From NCBI RefSeq assembly GCF_024172165.1, contig NZ_JAMZEB010000002.1, positions 11,739,501-11,803,500 of the forward strand: a stretch of DNA of 64,000 bases, written 5' to 3'. The translations under genes and the position numbers were made by a program. How positions within the stretch are numbered: the stretch's first letter is position 1; each line of letters opens with the position of its first letter. This document shows, piece by piece, positions 1-7,912 of the stretch. The notes below the pieces were generated by a model that did no database searches, was not told where the DNA came from, and was given only the letters and a program-made list of their open reading frames with translations. Origin of the DNA: Nonomuraea thailandensis. GTDB lineage: Bacteria; Actinomycetota; Actinomycetes; Streptosporangiales; Streptosporangiaceae.

Positions 1-265
1 CGAGCTCGTCGAGCCGCGCGTTCAGCTCCTCGCGCCCCTTGTCGGTGATGGAGAACACCTTCTTGCCCTCGACCACCTCGTGCGTCACCAGGCCCTCCTC
101 CTCAAGGCGGGCCAGGCGCGGGTAGATCGTGCCGGGAGACGGCGAGTAGACGCCGAGGAAGCGGTCCTGGAGCAGCCGGATGACCTCGTAGCCATGGCGC
201 GGGCTTTCTTCCAGCAGCTTGAGCAGGTACAGCCGGAGCCGGCCGTGACCGAAGACAGGGCTCAT
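1..265 (-). CDS. PadR-family transcriptional regulator (3' end outside window)
   Basis: The visible 88 residues form the PadR winged helix: a start MSPVFGHGRLRLYLL, then RHGYEVIRLLQ, and the hallmark SPGTIYPRLARLEEEGLV, followed by KKVFSITDKGREEL of the wing. The start ATG (265-263) overlaps the stop of the DUF4097 gene in an ATGA junction, so the two genes are cotranscribed, with the structural gene first. PadR proteins repress their own operon by binding dyads in the promoter; the repeated motif at 1111-1151 is the obvious target. The C-terminal dimerisation region lies off the window edge. Confidence 0.9.
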   Translation of the reverse strand, partial: MSPVFGHGRLRLYLLKLLEESPRHGYEVIRLLQDRFLGVYSPSPGTIYPRLARLEEEGLVTHEVVEGKKVFSITDKGREELNARLDEL

Positions 266-1065
266 TCCTTCTCTCCCTTGAGCAGCGTGACCTCGCCGGA
301 GACCGTGATGGCCGACAGCGAGGCCATGCCGCCACCCAGCCGCCCCGACAGCGACTTCGCGCCGGGACCGCTCGTGTTGGACAGTTCCTCGAACGTGCTG
401 ACCAGCCTGCCGGAGGTGGACCTGATGCTGACGTCCGCCTCCACGTTCTCCGGCAGCCTGACCAGGATGTCACCGGAAACGCTGTTGAACGTGACGTGGC
501 CCGTCGGCCGCAGCGCGAGATCCGCCGTGATGCGGCCCGAGACGGTGTTGGCCTTCAGCCGGCGGGGCGTGCCGTCGGCTACGGTCAGGTCGCCCGAGAT
601 GCTGATGAACGACAGGTCGCCGTCCATGGCCCGGGTCTCGACGGCGCCCGAGACGGTGTTGGCGGCGACGTCGCCGCTGACCCCGTCGAGCACGACGTCC
701 CCGGAGACGCTCTTGACGTGCGTCATCTTCTCGAACCCGGCCAGCACGGCGGGGGCGGACACCACGCCCGCCCTGACCTTGCAGGTCTTGGGCACGGCGA
801 TGGACAGCACCGACCTGTGCCTGTCGCGGCGCAGCCAGCCGAGCACGCCGTCCCAGGTGAGGTCGCGGTCGGCGATGGTGAGCGCCCGGGTGGCCTCGTC
901 GTAGGTCACGGTGAGCGGTGAGGCGGGCTCGATGTCGGTGATCTCCAGTGTCGGCGGGCCGTCGCTGGCCAGCACGTCCAGGCGGCCGGCGACGATGCGG
1001 ACGTCCAGCGTCTCCACTTCACCGAACGTCAGCTGCCCCGGCTCGTCGATGGTCCATTGCTGCAT
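262..1065 (-). CDS. DUF4097 family beta-strand repeat protein
   Basis: This 267-residue protein is built from recurring short beta-strand units of the type SVSGDVVLDGVSGDVAANTVSGAVETRAMDG (quoted in part), typical of DUF4097 putative adhesin/bactofilin-like solenoids. There is no signal peptide or membrane segment, so it is probably cytosolic. Biochemical role is unknown. I chose the ATG at 1065 because GGGGGAG lies 4 nt upstream; an in-frame upstream start at 1137 lies inside the putative operator and has no ribosome site. It shares a 4-nt overlap with the downstream PadR gene. DUF4097 next to PadR is a recurrent actinobacterial pairing (family knowledge). Confidence 0.85.
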   Translation of the reverse strand: MQQWTIDEPGQLTFGEVETLDVRIVAGRLDVLASDGPPTLEITDIEPASPLTVTYDEATRALTIADRDLTWDGVLGWLRRDRHRSVLSIAVPKTCKVRAGVVSAPAVLAGFEKMTHVKSVSGDVVLDGVSGDVAANTVSGAVETRAMDGDLSFISISGDLTVADGTPRRLKANTVSGRITADLALRPTGHVTFNSVSGDILVRLPENVEADVSIRSTSGRLVSTFEELSNTSGPGAKSLSGRLGGGMASLSAITVSGEVTLLKGEKE

Positions 1066-1110
1066 GGCTCCCCCGCCCCTCTCTAGGCGACACCGCTTCT
1101 CACGAATCAC

Positions 1111-1151
1111 GATATGTCGCGTTTCGTCGAAACTCAAGATGTATCGCGTTA
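1111..1151. promoter_or_regulatory. Putative PadR operator: two direct 14-bp repeats
   Basis: GATATGTCGCGTTT (1111-1124) and GATGTATCGCGTTA (1138-1151) match at 11 of 14 positions and are 27 bp apart start to start, just upstream of the DUF4097-PadR operon. Regular spacing, AT content above the surroundings and position make this the likely autoregulatory site; binding is inferred. Confidence 0.55.
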
Positions 1152-1190
1152 TTCGAGACTACGGCATCCGGCAGGCAGCCGCGGCGGCGG

Positions 1191-1370
1191 TCAGTCGTCC
1201 TCCTCGTCGTCGAGGCGCGCCAGCCACGTGGCCAGCCGCTCGACGGGCGTCTCGAACTCCGGGTTGAGATCGACGAACTCGCGCAGCCGCTCGCCCAGCC
1301 ACAACAGGCTGACCTCCTCCTCGCCGCGCCGCTCGACCAGCTCCTCGATCCCCCGATCGGTGAAGTACAT
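1191..1370 (-). CDS. DUF6104 small acidic protein
   Basis: A 59-residue protein starting MYFTDRGIEELVERRG and ending LARLDDEEDD. It has the conserved FVDLNPEFE and PVERLATWLARLD segments I associate with the actinobacterial DUF6104 family, which habitually sits beside the kgd/sucA gene. The start at 1370 is supported by GGAGAG 2 nt upstream. It is too short to score well in gene finders. Function unknown; an accessory role near 2-oxoglutarate metabolism is only suggested by conserved neighbourhood. The 120 bp between it and the DUF4097 start carries the operator at 1111-1151. Confidence 0.8.
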   Translation of the reverse strand: MYFTDRGIEELVERRGEEEVSLLWLGERLREFVDLNPEFETPVERLATWLARLDDEEDD

Positions 1371-1432
1371 CGCTCTCCATTCACAACGTCAGCAGGCACC
1401 CGGCCTGCACTTTAGCCTGCCTGAGCAGCAGC

Positions 1433-1469
1433 GAGCCCCCGGCCGCCCGAATGAGCGGGCCGGGGGCTC
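1433..1469 (-). terminator. Strong hairpin terminator after kgd
   Basis: A perfect 12-bp stem, GAGCCCCCGGCC (1433-1444) pairing with GGCCGGGGGCTC (1458-1469), has a 13-nt loop and lies 14 nt past the kgd stop. Like most actinobacterial terminators it lacks a long U tract. Confidence 0.8.
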
Positions 1470-1482
1470 GGATGCCGGTGGC

Positions 1483-4400
1483 TCAGCCGAAGATCTGGTG
1501 AAGGATCTCCTCGAGCTCCGTGTCGTGCGAGTTGTGCGACCCGGTCGCCGGCGAGCTGTTCGGCGTGCGCGAGACGCGCCGCACCGCCCGGCCGCCCAGG
1601 GTCTGCGGGTCCTCGGCCAGCTTGAGCGTGAGGTACGGCCACGGGCCCATGTTGGCCGGCTCGTCCTGCGCCCAGAACAGCTCCACCTGGTCGCCGTACC
1701 GGGCGAGCTCGGTGGCGAGCTCCTCGGACGGGAACGGGTAGAGGCGCTCCAGCCGGACGATCGCGACGTCGTCGCGACCGCTCTTGTCGCGGTGCCCCGC
1801 CAGGTCGTAGTAGAGCCTGCCGGAGGTGAGCACCACCTTGGTGACCTTGGCCGCGTCGGCGGTCGTGTCGCCGATGACCGGCTGGAAGGAGCCCGCGGTG
1901 AAGTCGGACGCCTTCGACGTGGCCGCCTTGTGGCGCAGCAGCGACTTGGGCGTGAAGACCACCAGCGGCTTGTGCCGCTCCGACTCCACCTGCCAGCGCA
2001 GCAGGTGGAAGTAGTTGGCCGGGGTGGTGGGCTGCGCGACCGTCATGTTGTCGAGCGCGCAGACCTGGAGGAACCGCTCGATGCGGGCGGAGGAGTGGTC
2101 GGGGCCCTGGCCCTCGTAGCCGTGCGGCAGCAGCAGCACGACCGAGGACTTCTGACCCCACTTCTGCTCGCCCGACGAGATGAACTCGTCGATGATCGTC
2201 TGGGCGCCGTTGACGAAGTCGCCGAACTGCGCCTCCCACAGGACCAGCGCGTCAGGGCGCACGACGCTGTAGCCGTACTCGAAGCCGAGCGCCGCGAACT
2301 CGCTGAGCAGCGAGTCGTAGACGTAGAACTTCGTGGTGCCCTGGTTGAAGGTCTTGAGCGGCGTGTGGTCGGCGCCGGTCATCCGGTCCACCAGGACGGC
2401 GTGGCGCTGGGTGAACGTGCCGCGCCGGGAGTCCTGGCCGACCAGGCGCACCGGGTGGCCGTCCATCAGCAGCGAGCCGAAGGCCAGCGTCTCGCCCATC
2501 GCCCAGTCGATCGCGTCCTGCTCGACCATCTGGCCGCGGCGCTGCAGCACCGGCGCCAGGCGCGGGTGCGGCGTGAAGCCGTCGGGGAGGTTGAGCTGGG
2601 TGTCGACGATGCGCTTGAGCGTCTCGTGCGTGATGCCGGTCGGCGTGTCGTCGTGCGACCACTTGACGACCTCGGTCGGGGGCACGCGCATCGCGGCCGC
2701 CTCGGCCGGCTTCTTGGCCGCCTCGCGGGTCTCGGTGAACGCCTGCTCCAGCTTGGCCTGGTAGTCGCGCAGCGCCTGCTCGGCCTCCTCGACCGTGATG
2801 TCGCCCCGGCCGATCAGCGCCTCGGTGTAGAGCTTGCGGGTCGAGCGCTTGGCGTCGATCAGGTCGTACATCAGCGGCTGGGTGAAGGCGGGGTTGTCGC
2901 CCTCGTTGTGGCCGCGGCGGCGGTAGCAGATGAGGTCGATGACGACGTCCTTGCGGAACGCCTGGCGGTACTCGTAGGCCAGCTCGCCCACGCGCACCAC
3001 GGCCTCGGGGTCGTCGCCGTTGACGTGGAAGATCGGCGCCTGGATCATCCGCGCCACGTCGGTCGCGTAGACCGAGGAACGGGAGGAGGCGGGCGAGGTC
3101 GTGAAGCCGACCTGGTTGTTGACCACCACGTGCACGGTGCCGCCGGTGCGGTACCCGCGCAGCTGCGACAGGTTGAGCGTCTCGGCCACGACGCCCTGGC
3201 CGGCGAAGGCCGCGTCACCGTGGACGAGCACGGGCAGGACGGTGAAGCCCTCCTCGCCGCGCTCCAGCAGGTCCTGCTTGGCGCGGACGACGCCCTCCAG
3301 GACCGGGTCGACCGCCTCCAGGTGGGAGGGGTTGGCGACCACGGAGGCGGTGATCGTCTTGCCGCTCGGCGCGGTGAACCGGCCCGTGGCGCCGAGGTGG
3401 TACTTCACGTCGCCGGAGCCGTGCGCCGTGCGCGGGTCGATGTTGCCCTCGAACTCGCCGAAGATCTGGGCGTAGGACTTGCCCACGATGTTGGCCAGGA
3501 CGTTGAGCCGGCCGCGGTGGGCCATGCCGATGACGACCTCGTCGAGGTCCTCGTCGGCGGCGTCACTGATCACCGAGTCGAGCAGCGGGATCAGGGACTC
3601 GCCGCCCTCCAGCGAGAAGCGCTTCTGGCCGACGAACTTCGTCTGCAGGAACGTCTCGAACGCCTCGGCGGTGTTGAGCCGGGACAGGATGTTGAGCTGC
3701 TCGTCGCGCTCGGGCGACTTGTGCGGCTTCTCCACCCGGGCCTGGATCCAGGCCCGCTCCTCGGGGTTCTGGATGTGCATGTACTCGATGCCGACCGTGC
3801 GGCAGTAGGAGTCGCGCAGCACGCCCAGGATGTCGCGCAGCTTCATCAGCGGCTTGCCGCCGAAGCCGCCGGTCGCGAACTCGCGCTCCAGGTCCCACAG
3901 CGTCAGGCCGTGCGACTGGATGTCGAGGTCGGGGTGCTTGCGCTGCTTGTACTCCAGCGGGTCGGTCTCGGCCATCAGGTGGCCGCGCACGCGGTAGGCG
4001 TGGATCAGCTCGATCACGCGCGCGGACTTGGCCACGTCGTCGTCGTGGGTGGCCGAGATGTCCTGGATCCAGCGGACCGGCTCGTACGGGATCCGCAGCG
4101 CCTCGAAGATCTCGTCGTAGAAGCCGTCCTCGCCGAGCAGCAGCCGGTGGATCTGGCGCAGGAAGTCGCCCGACTGGGCGCCCTGGATGATCCGGTGGTC
4201 GTAGGTGCTGGTCAGCGTCATGACCTTGGAGACGGCCAGGCGCGAGAGCGTGTCGGGGGAGGCCCCCTGGTATTCGGCCGGGTACTCCATCGCGCCCACG
4301 CCGATGATCGTGCCCTGGCCGGGCATCAGGCGCGGCACGGAGTGCACGGTGCCGATCGTGCCGGGGTTGGTCAGGGAGATCGAGGTGCCGGAGAAGTCGT

Positions 4401-5196
4401 CGACGCCGAGCTTGCCCGCGCGGGCCTTGCGCACGACCTCTTCGTAGGCCATCCAGAACTGCCGGAAGTCCATCTCCTCGGCGCCCTTGATCGAGGGCAC
4501 GAGGAGCTGGCGCTCGCCGTTGCTCTTCTGGACGTCGATCGCCAGGCCGAACCCGACGTGCTCGGGCTTGACGAGCGTCGGCTTGCCGTCGATCTCGGCG
4601 TAGGAGTAGTTCATCTCCGGCATGGCCTTCAGCGCCTTGACGATCGCGAACCCGATCAGGTGCGTGAAGGAGACCTTGCCGCCGCGGCCCCGCTTGAGGT
4701 GATTGTTGATCACGATGCGGTTGTCGATGAGCAGCTTGGCCGGGATGGCCCGCACACTGGTCGCCGTCGGGACCGTCAGCGACAGGTCCATGTTGGCGGC
4801 CGTGCGCGCGGCGGCGCCGCGCAGCTTGACCTCCTCGGCGCCCTTGGGCACCGGGGTGGCCGGCTGCTTCGGCTTCTCGGCCGCCGGCGGTGTCTTGGCA
4901 GGAGCCTTGGGTGGCGCCTTGGGGGTCTGGGGAGGGGCGGGCGCGGTCACCGTGCCGTTCGCCGCCTCCCTGACCGGGGTTCGCCCCGGTCCGTAATCAG
5001 GGTTGTAGTCAGCGAAGAAGTTCCACCAGGCCTTGTCGACAGACTCTGGATCTTGGAGGTACTTCTGGTACAGCTCGTCGACAAGCCACTCGTTCTGACC
5101 AAAGCTTGCCAGCGGGTTTGTCCGCGACGACTCAGACGACACGGCGGAAATCGCCCTCTTCCGCAGATCGGCGTTGATGTTAGAGAACCTGTCCAA
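1483..5196 (-). CDS. kgd: Multifunctional 2-oxoglutarate metabolism enzyme Kgd (E1o/decarboxylase, E2-like fusion)
   Basis: 1237 residues, the usual length of actinobacterial Kgd. Order: N-terminal E1o-type helix (FGQNEWLVDELYQKYLQDPESVD region, residues 33-55), a Pro/Ala-rich linker (about 80-120), a 2-oxoacid acyltransferase-like domain (about 140-355) ending in the catalytic motif STYDHRIIQGA (about 331-340), then the thiamine-diphosphate E1 module with GMAHRGRLNVLAN, GDAAFAGQG and NNQVGFTT. The protein catalyses the 2-oxoglutarate dehydrogenase/decarboxylase/carboligase step of the TCA cycle in the cytosol, replacing separate SucA and SucB. The ATG at 5196 gives the canonical MDRFSNINADLRK start. 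It is transcribed alone from the 150-bp gap upstream and ends in the hairpin at 1433-1469. Confidence 0.97.
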   Translation of the reverse strand: MDRFSNINADLRKRAISAVSSESSRTNPLASFGQNEWLVDELYQKYLQDPESVDKAWWNFFADYNPDYGPGRTPVREAANGTVTAPAPPQTPKAPPKAPAKTPPAAEKPKQPATPVPKGAEEVKLRGAAARTAANMDLSLTVPTATSVRAIPAKLLIDNRIVINNHLKRGRGGKVSFTHLIGFAIVKALKAMPEMNYSYAEIDGKPTLVKPEHVGFGLAIDVQKSNGERQLLVPSIKGAEEMDFRQFWMAYEEVVRKARAGKLGVDDFSGTSISLTNPGTIGTVHSVPRLMPGQGTIIGVGAMEYPAEYQGASPDTLSRLAVSKVMTLTSTYDHRIIQGAQSGDFLRQIHRLLLGEDGFYDEIFEALRIPYEPVRWIQDISATHDDDVAKSARVIELIHAYRVRGHLMAETDPLEYKQRKHPDLDIQSHGLTLWDLEREFATGGFGGKPLMKLRDILGVLRDSYCRTVGIEYMHIQNPEERAWIQARVEKPHKSPERDEQLNILSRLNTAEAFETFLQTKFVGQKRFSLEGGESLIPLLDSVISDAADEDLDEVVIGMAHRGRLNVLANIVGKSYAQIFGEFEGNIDPRTAHGSGDVKYHLGATGRFTAPSGKTITASVVANPSHLEAVDPVLEGVVRAKQDLLERGEEGFTVLPVLVHGDAAFAGQGVVAETLNLSQLRGYRTGGTVHVVVNNQVGFTTSPASSRSSVYATDVARMIQAPIFHVNGDDPEAVVRVGELAYEYRQAFRKDVVIDLICYRRRGHNEGDNPAFTQPLMYDLIDAKRSTRKLYTEALIGRGDITVEEAEQALRDYQAKLEQAFTETREAAKKPAEAAAMRVPPTEVVKWSHDDTPTGITHETLKRIVDTQLNLPDGFTPHPRLAPVLQRRGQMVEQDAIDWAMGETLAFGSLLMDGHPVRLVGQDSRRGTFTQRHAVLVDRMTGADHTPLKTFNQGTTKFYVYDSLLSEFAALGFEYGYSVVRPDALVLWEAQFGDFVNGAQTIIDEFISSGEQKWGQKSSVVLLLPHGYEGQGPDHSSARIERFLQVCALDNMTVAQPTTPANYFHLLRWQVESERHKPLVVFTPKSLLRHKAATSKASDFTAGSFQPVIGDTTADAAKVTKVVLTSGRLYYDLAGHRDKSGRDDVAIVRLERLYPFPSEELATELARYGDQVELFWAQDEPANMGPWPYLTLKLAEDPQTLGGRAVRRVSRTPNSSPATGSHNSHDTELEEILHQIFG

Positions 5197-5309
5197 GGCT
5201 ACTCGCCCGGACTGGCAGCGCGCGCCGAAGGACCCGTGCCGCCTCGAACGATCCTCTCAGGAGCGCGCAAAGAGGTCACGCCCGCCTCGTCAATCCGGGT
5301 GGTGTAGCG

Positions 5310-5341
5310 ATTATTACTCTTTGGTATCAACACCTCGACAA
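5310..5341 (-). promoter_or_regulatory. Candidate kgd promoter
   Basis: On the minus strand TTGTCG (5341-5336) lies 17 bp upstream of AGTAAT, which sits inside the AT-rich run AGTAATAAT. This is the most promoter-like sequence in the 150-bp gap before kgd and would give a leader of about 105 nt. The assignment rests on sequence appearance only. Confidence 0.35.
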
Positions 5342-5346
5342 GAGGT

Positions 5347-5997
5347 TTATTTCCCGCCGGACACCAGTCGGCTTGCGATGCGCACCTCGGGGGACAACTC
5401 GGACAGAAGGTCTGAGAGCTCCTCGCCGGCCTGCTTGAGCTCCTCCAGGGACATGGGCTCCAGGCGCTCCAGGAGGAAGATCGCGTTGGTGGTCTCCTCC
5501 GTGAGACGGGTCCGCACCACCTGGCGCCAGTTCCATCTCCTGCAGGTGACACCGATGTCGTCACGCCAGACGACCTCACCGGGCTCCGGCTGCCCGAGCG
5601 CCTCCTCCGACGCCTCCTCGCCGGTCGCGCGCACCAGGCGGGCCGGGCCGGCGTACTTGTCGAGGTCCTCGCCGCCGATGGGCAGCGCGTGCTTGACGCT
5701 GATCGAGTTGTACGCGTCCACGACCCGGTTGATCTCCGGCAGCGGCATGCGCCGGGTCAGGGCGTCGACCGACGGGCGGGTCCGCTGCGGCTTGGCGCCG
5801 AACGCCCGGTAGGCGTCCTTCCAGGCGTCGATCTTGTCCGTCTGCACCTCCACCGTGGAGGCGGCCTCCAGCCACGCCCGGGAGCGGTCGTCGGTGGGGC
5901 CGTTGCGCAGGCCGTGCGCGGTCACGATGAGCACCGCGAAGTCGGGGCGCAGTGCGAGGACGGAGTCGTCCACCCAGATGTCGTCGAGCATCCCCAC
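5347..5997 (-). CDS. Free-standing B3/B4 tRNA-binding domain protein
   Basis: 216 residues resembling the B3/B4 module of phenylalanyl-tRNA synthetase beta (the editing-site domain) without the rest of the enzyme. Diagnostic stretches are INRVVDAYNSISVKHALPIGGEDLDKY and the later WNWRQVVRTRLTEETTNAIFLLE. Such solo proteins are widespread; their role (trans-editing, amino-acid or tRNA binding) is unresolved. A GTG at 5997 or an ATG at 5991 could start translation; neither has a good ribosome site, so a short-leader mRNA is likely. It is divergent from the ArsR-like gene at 6066 and shares its operator region. Confidence 0.75.
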   Translation of the reverse strand: MGMLDDIWVDDSVLALRPDFAVLIVTAHGLRNGPTDDRSRAWLEAASTVEVQTDKIDAWKDAYRAFGAKPQRTRPSVDALTRRMPLPEINRVVDAYNSISVKHALPIGGEDLDKYAGPARLVRATGEEASEEALGQPEPGEVVWRDDIGVTCRRWNWRQVVRTRLTEETTNAIFLLERLEPMSLEELKQAGEELSDLLSELSPEVRIASRLVSGGK

Positions 5998-6017
5998 AGT
6001 CTAGGGAGCCGACAAAC

Positions 6018-6049
6018 CGCAAAATTCACTTTGCAAAATTGTCTTTGCG
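6018..6049. promoter_or_regulatory. 32-bp three-part operator (outer CGCAAA/TTTGCG, central TTTGCAAA)
   Basis: CGCAAA (6018-6023), TTTGCAAA (6030-6037) and TTTGCG (6044-6049) are all symmetric about the same centre (6033.5). GCAAAATT is also repeated 14 bp apart. The element fills the gap between the B3/B4 gene and the winged-helix regulator, as expected for an autoregulatory ArsR-type operator. Confidence 0.65.
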
Positions 6050-6065
6050 ATTTATCGTCTATCGC

Positions 6066-6632
6066 ATGGAGGAGCAATACAAGATCAGCGATCCGCAGGT
6101 GCTCAAGGCGGTCACGCACCCGCTGCGAGCCCGCATGCTCGGCCTGCTGCGCGCCGACGGCCCCGCCACCGCCAGCGAGCTGGGGCGCAAGGTGGGCGAG
6201 AGCTCCGGCTCGACGAGCTACCACCTGCGGGAGCTGTTCAAGTACGGCTTCATCGAGGAGGACCCCGAGCAGCGCGACGGCCGGGAGCGGCGCTGGCGGG
6301 CCCGCCACCGCTACACCTCGTGGAACAGCCGGGAGATGTCGGGCACGGCCGAGGGCCGCGAGGCGGTCAAGGTCATGCGGCTGTGGCAGGCCGATGCCCT
6401 CGGGCGGATCGTGCAGGAGTTCGACGAGTCCGCGTGGTCCGCCGAGTGGGTGGAGATCGCCGGCATGAGCGACCACATCACCGAGCTGCCGCCTGCCGCG
6501 CTGGCCGAGTTCATGGCGCGTACCGAGGAGATCCTGCGGGAGCTGGAGGCGCGCCACGGGGGCGCGCCCGACGCCGAGCAGGTCCGGATCTGGGTGGGGG
6601 GATTCCCCCGAAATCGGAGGGAGGAGCCGTGA
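6066..6632 (+). CDS. ArsR-type winged-helix transcriptional regulator
   Basis: 188 residues. The N-terminal half is an ArsR-like winged helix: SDPQVLKAVTHPLRARMLGLL, TASELGRKVGESSGSTSYHLRELFKYGFIEE with recognition helix around SGSTSYHLREL, and a wing RDGRERRWRA. The C-terminal half is helical, probably for dimerisation or ligand sensing. The start at 6066 is preceded by the operator at 6018-6049 with little room for a ribosome site, so the mRNA may be leaderless. The stop overlaps the GTG of the MFS gene by 4 nt, so the regulator probably controls that exporter. Confidence 0.85.
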   Translation: MEEQYKISDPQVLKAVTHPLRARMLGLLRADGPATASELGRKVGESSGSTSYHLRELFKYGFIEEDPEQRDGRERRWRARHRYTSWNSREMSGTAEGREAVKVMRLWQADALGRIVQEFDESAWSAEWVEIAGMSDHITELPPAALAEFMARTEEILRELEARHGGAPDAEQVRIWVGGFPRNRREEP

Positions 6633-7912
6633 CCGCGCGATCGGCGTTACGGCGTTACATGCTCGTCTGCTTCCTGACCTGGCTGCCGCCCGGGATCATG
6701 ATGGCGACCATGGTCCTGCTGATGACCGGGCGGGGCCTCGGCCTGGCCGAGATCGGGCTGGTGGTGACCGTGTTCTCGGTCGTGACCGTGAGCCTGGAGC
6801 TGCCGACGGGCGGCCTGGCCGACGTCGTCGGCAGGCGCATGGTGCTGGCGGCCTCGGCGGCGTTCACCGTGGCGGGGCTGGCCCTGATGAGCGTGTCCAC
6901 CACGTTCTGGATGTTCCTGCTGAGCGGGGTGTTCAAGGGCGTCGCCCGGGCGTTGTCCAGCGGCCCCGCCACCTCCTGGTACGTCGACACGCTGCACGGC
7001 ATCGAGGGGCCCGCGGCCGATCTCAAGCCCGGCCTGGCCAGGGGCGGCGCGATGGAGTCCGTGGCCCTGTGCCTCGGGGTGCTGGCGGGTGGCGCCCTGC
7101 CGCTCCTGGTGCCGCCCTCGCTGATGCTCCCGCTGGCCGCGCCGCCCCTGGTGGGCGCGATGGCGGCCCTGGTCCTGCTGGTCGTGGTGGTGTTCGCGCT
7201 GCCCGAGCCGGCCCACGGCCGCCGCTCGCCGGCGGGCGTGCTGCGCGCGGTGCCCGCCACCGTGGTCGGCGGTGTCCGGCTGGCACTGGGCGGCGCGGTG
7301 TTGCGCAGGCTCATGCTCGCCGCCGCCGTGTCGGGCATGGTGCTGATGTCCATCGAGCTGCTCACGCCCGGCCGCCTGGCCGAGCTCGCCGGCGCGGCCG
7401 AGGAGGGCAGCCTGGCCTACGCCGTGGTGGCGGCGCTCGGGTTCGCGGGCAGCGCGACGGGCAGCTCGCTCGCTCCCCGCGCGGCCCGCCTGGCGGGCGG
7501 GTCGGCCAGGGGAGCGATCGCGGGGACCGCGCTGACGGCCCTGTCCGTCGCCGCGCTCGCGGCGACGGCGGGCCTGGACGGCCTGCCCGGCCTGCTCAGC
7601 GCCGGGCTCGCCTACGTCGCCCTCTTCGTGGGCCTGTCGGTGGCGGGCGTGTTGTGCCTGGAGCTCACGCACAACGAGGTCACCGCCGCCGAGCGCACCA
7701 CGGTCTCCTCGACGAGCTCGCTGTCCCTGCAGTCCGGCGGGATCGTGGCCAATCTCACGCTCGGCTCCCTGGCCGCCCAGGCGGGCCTCGCCGCCGCCTG
7801 GAGTGTCGGAGCCGCCGTGATGCTGGCCTCGGCGCTGTTGTTCGTGCGGATGCCCGCGCCTACAGGCTCCAGTCGAGCTCAGGCCCTACCGGCACGATCC
7901 GGCTCGGGTTGA
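6629..7912 (+). CDS. MFS transporter
   Basis: 427 residues with about twelve hydrophobic helices. The loop between helices 2 and 3 carries the MFS signature LPTGGLADVVGRRMVL (about residues 52-70). It starts with GTG at 6629 behind GGAGGGAGGAG and overlaps the regulator gene by 4 nt. Coexpression with an ArsR-like repressor suggests an inducible drug or metabolite exporter; the substrate cannot be read from sequence. Its last 53 nt overlap, tail to tail, the 3' end of the thiol-transferase gene on the other strand. Confidence 0.85.
   Translation: MTARSALRRYMLVCFLTWLPPGIMMATMVLLMTGRGLGLAEIGLVVTVFSVVTVSLELPTGGLADVVGRRMVLAASAAFTVAGLALMSVSTTFWMFLLSGVFKGVARALSSGPATSWYVDTLHGIEGPAADLKPGLARGGAMESVALCLGVLAGGALPLLVPPSLMLPLAAPPLVGAMAALVLLVVVVFALPEPAHGRRSPAGVLRAVPATVVGGVRLALGGAVLRRLMLAAAVSGMVLMSIELLTPGRLAELAGAAEEGSLAYAVVAALGFAGSATGSSLAPRAARLAGGSARGAIAGTALTALSVAALAATAGLDGLPGLLSAGLAYVALFVGLSVAGVLCLELTHNEVTAAERTTVSSTSSLSLQSGGIVANLTLGSLAAQAGLAAAWSVGAAVMLASALLFVRMPAPTGSSRAQALPARSGSG

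Noticed and set aside
1114..5307. A 1397-codon open frame on the plus strand opposite kgd
   Set aside because: It is antisense to a full-length, highly conserved Kgd, with Arg/Val/Leu/Gln/Asp-rich composition typical of high-GC shadow frames.
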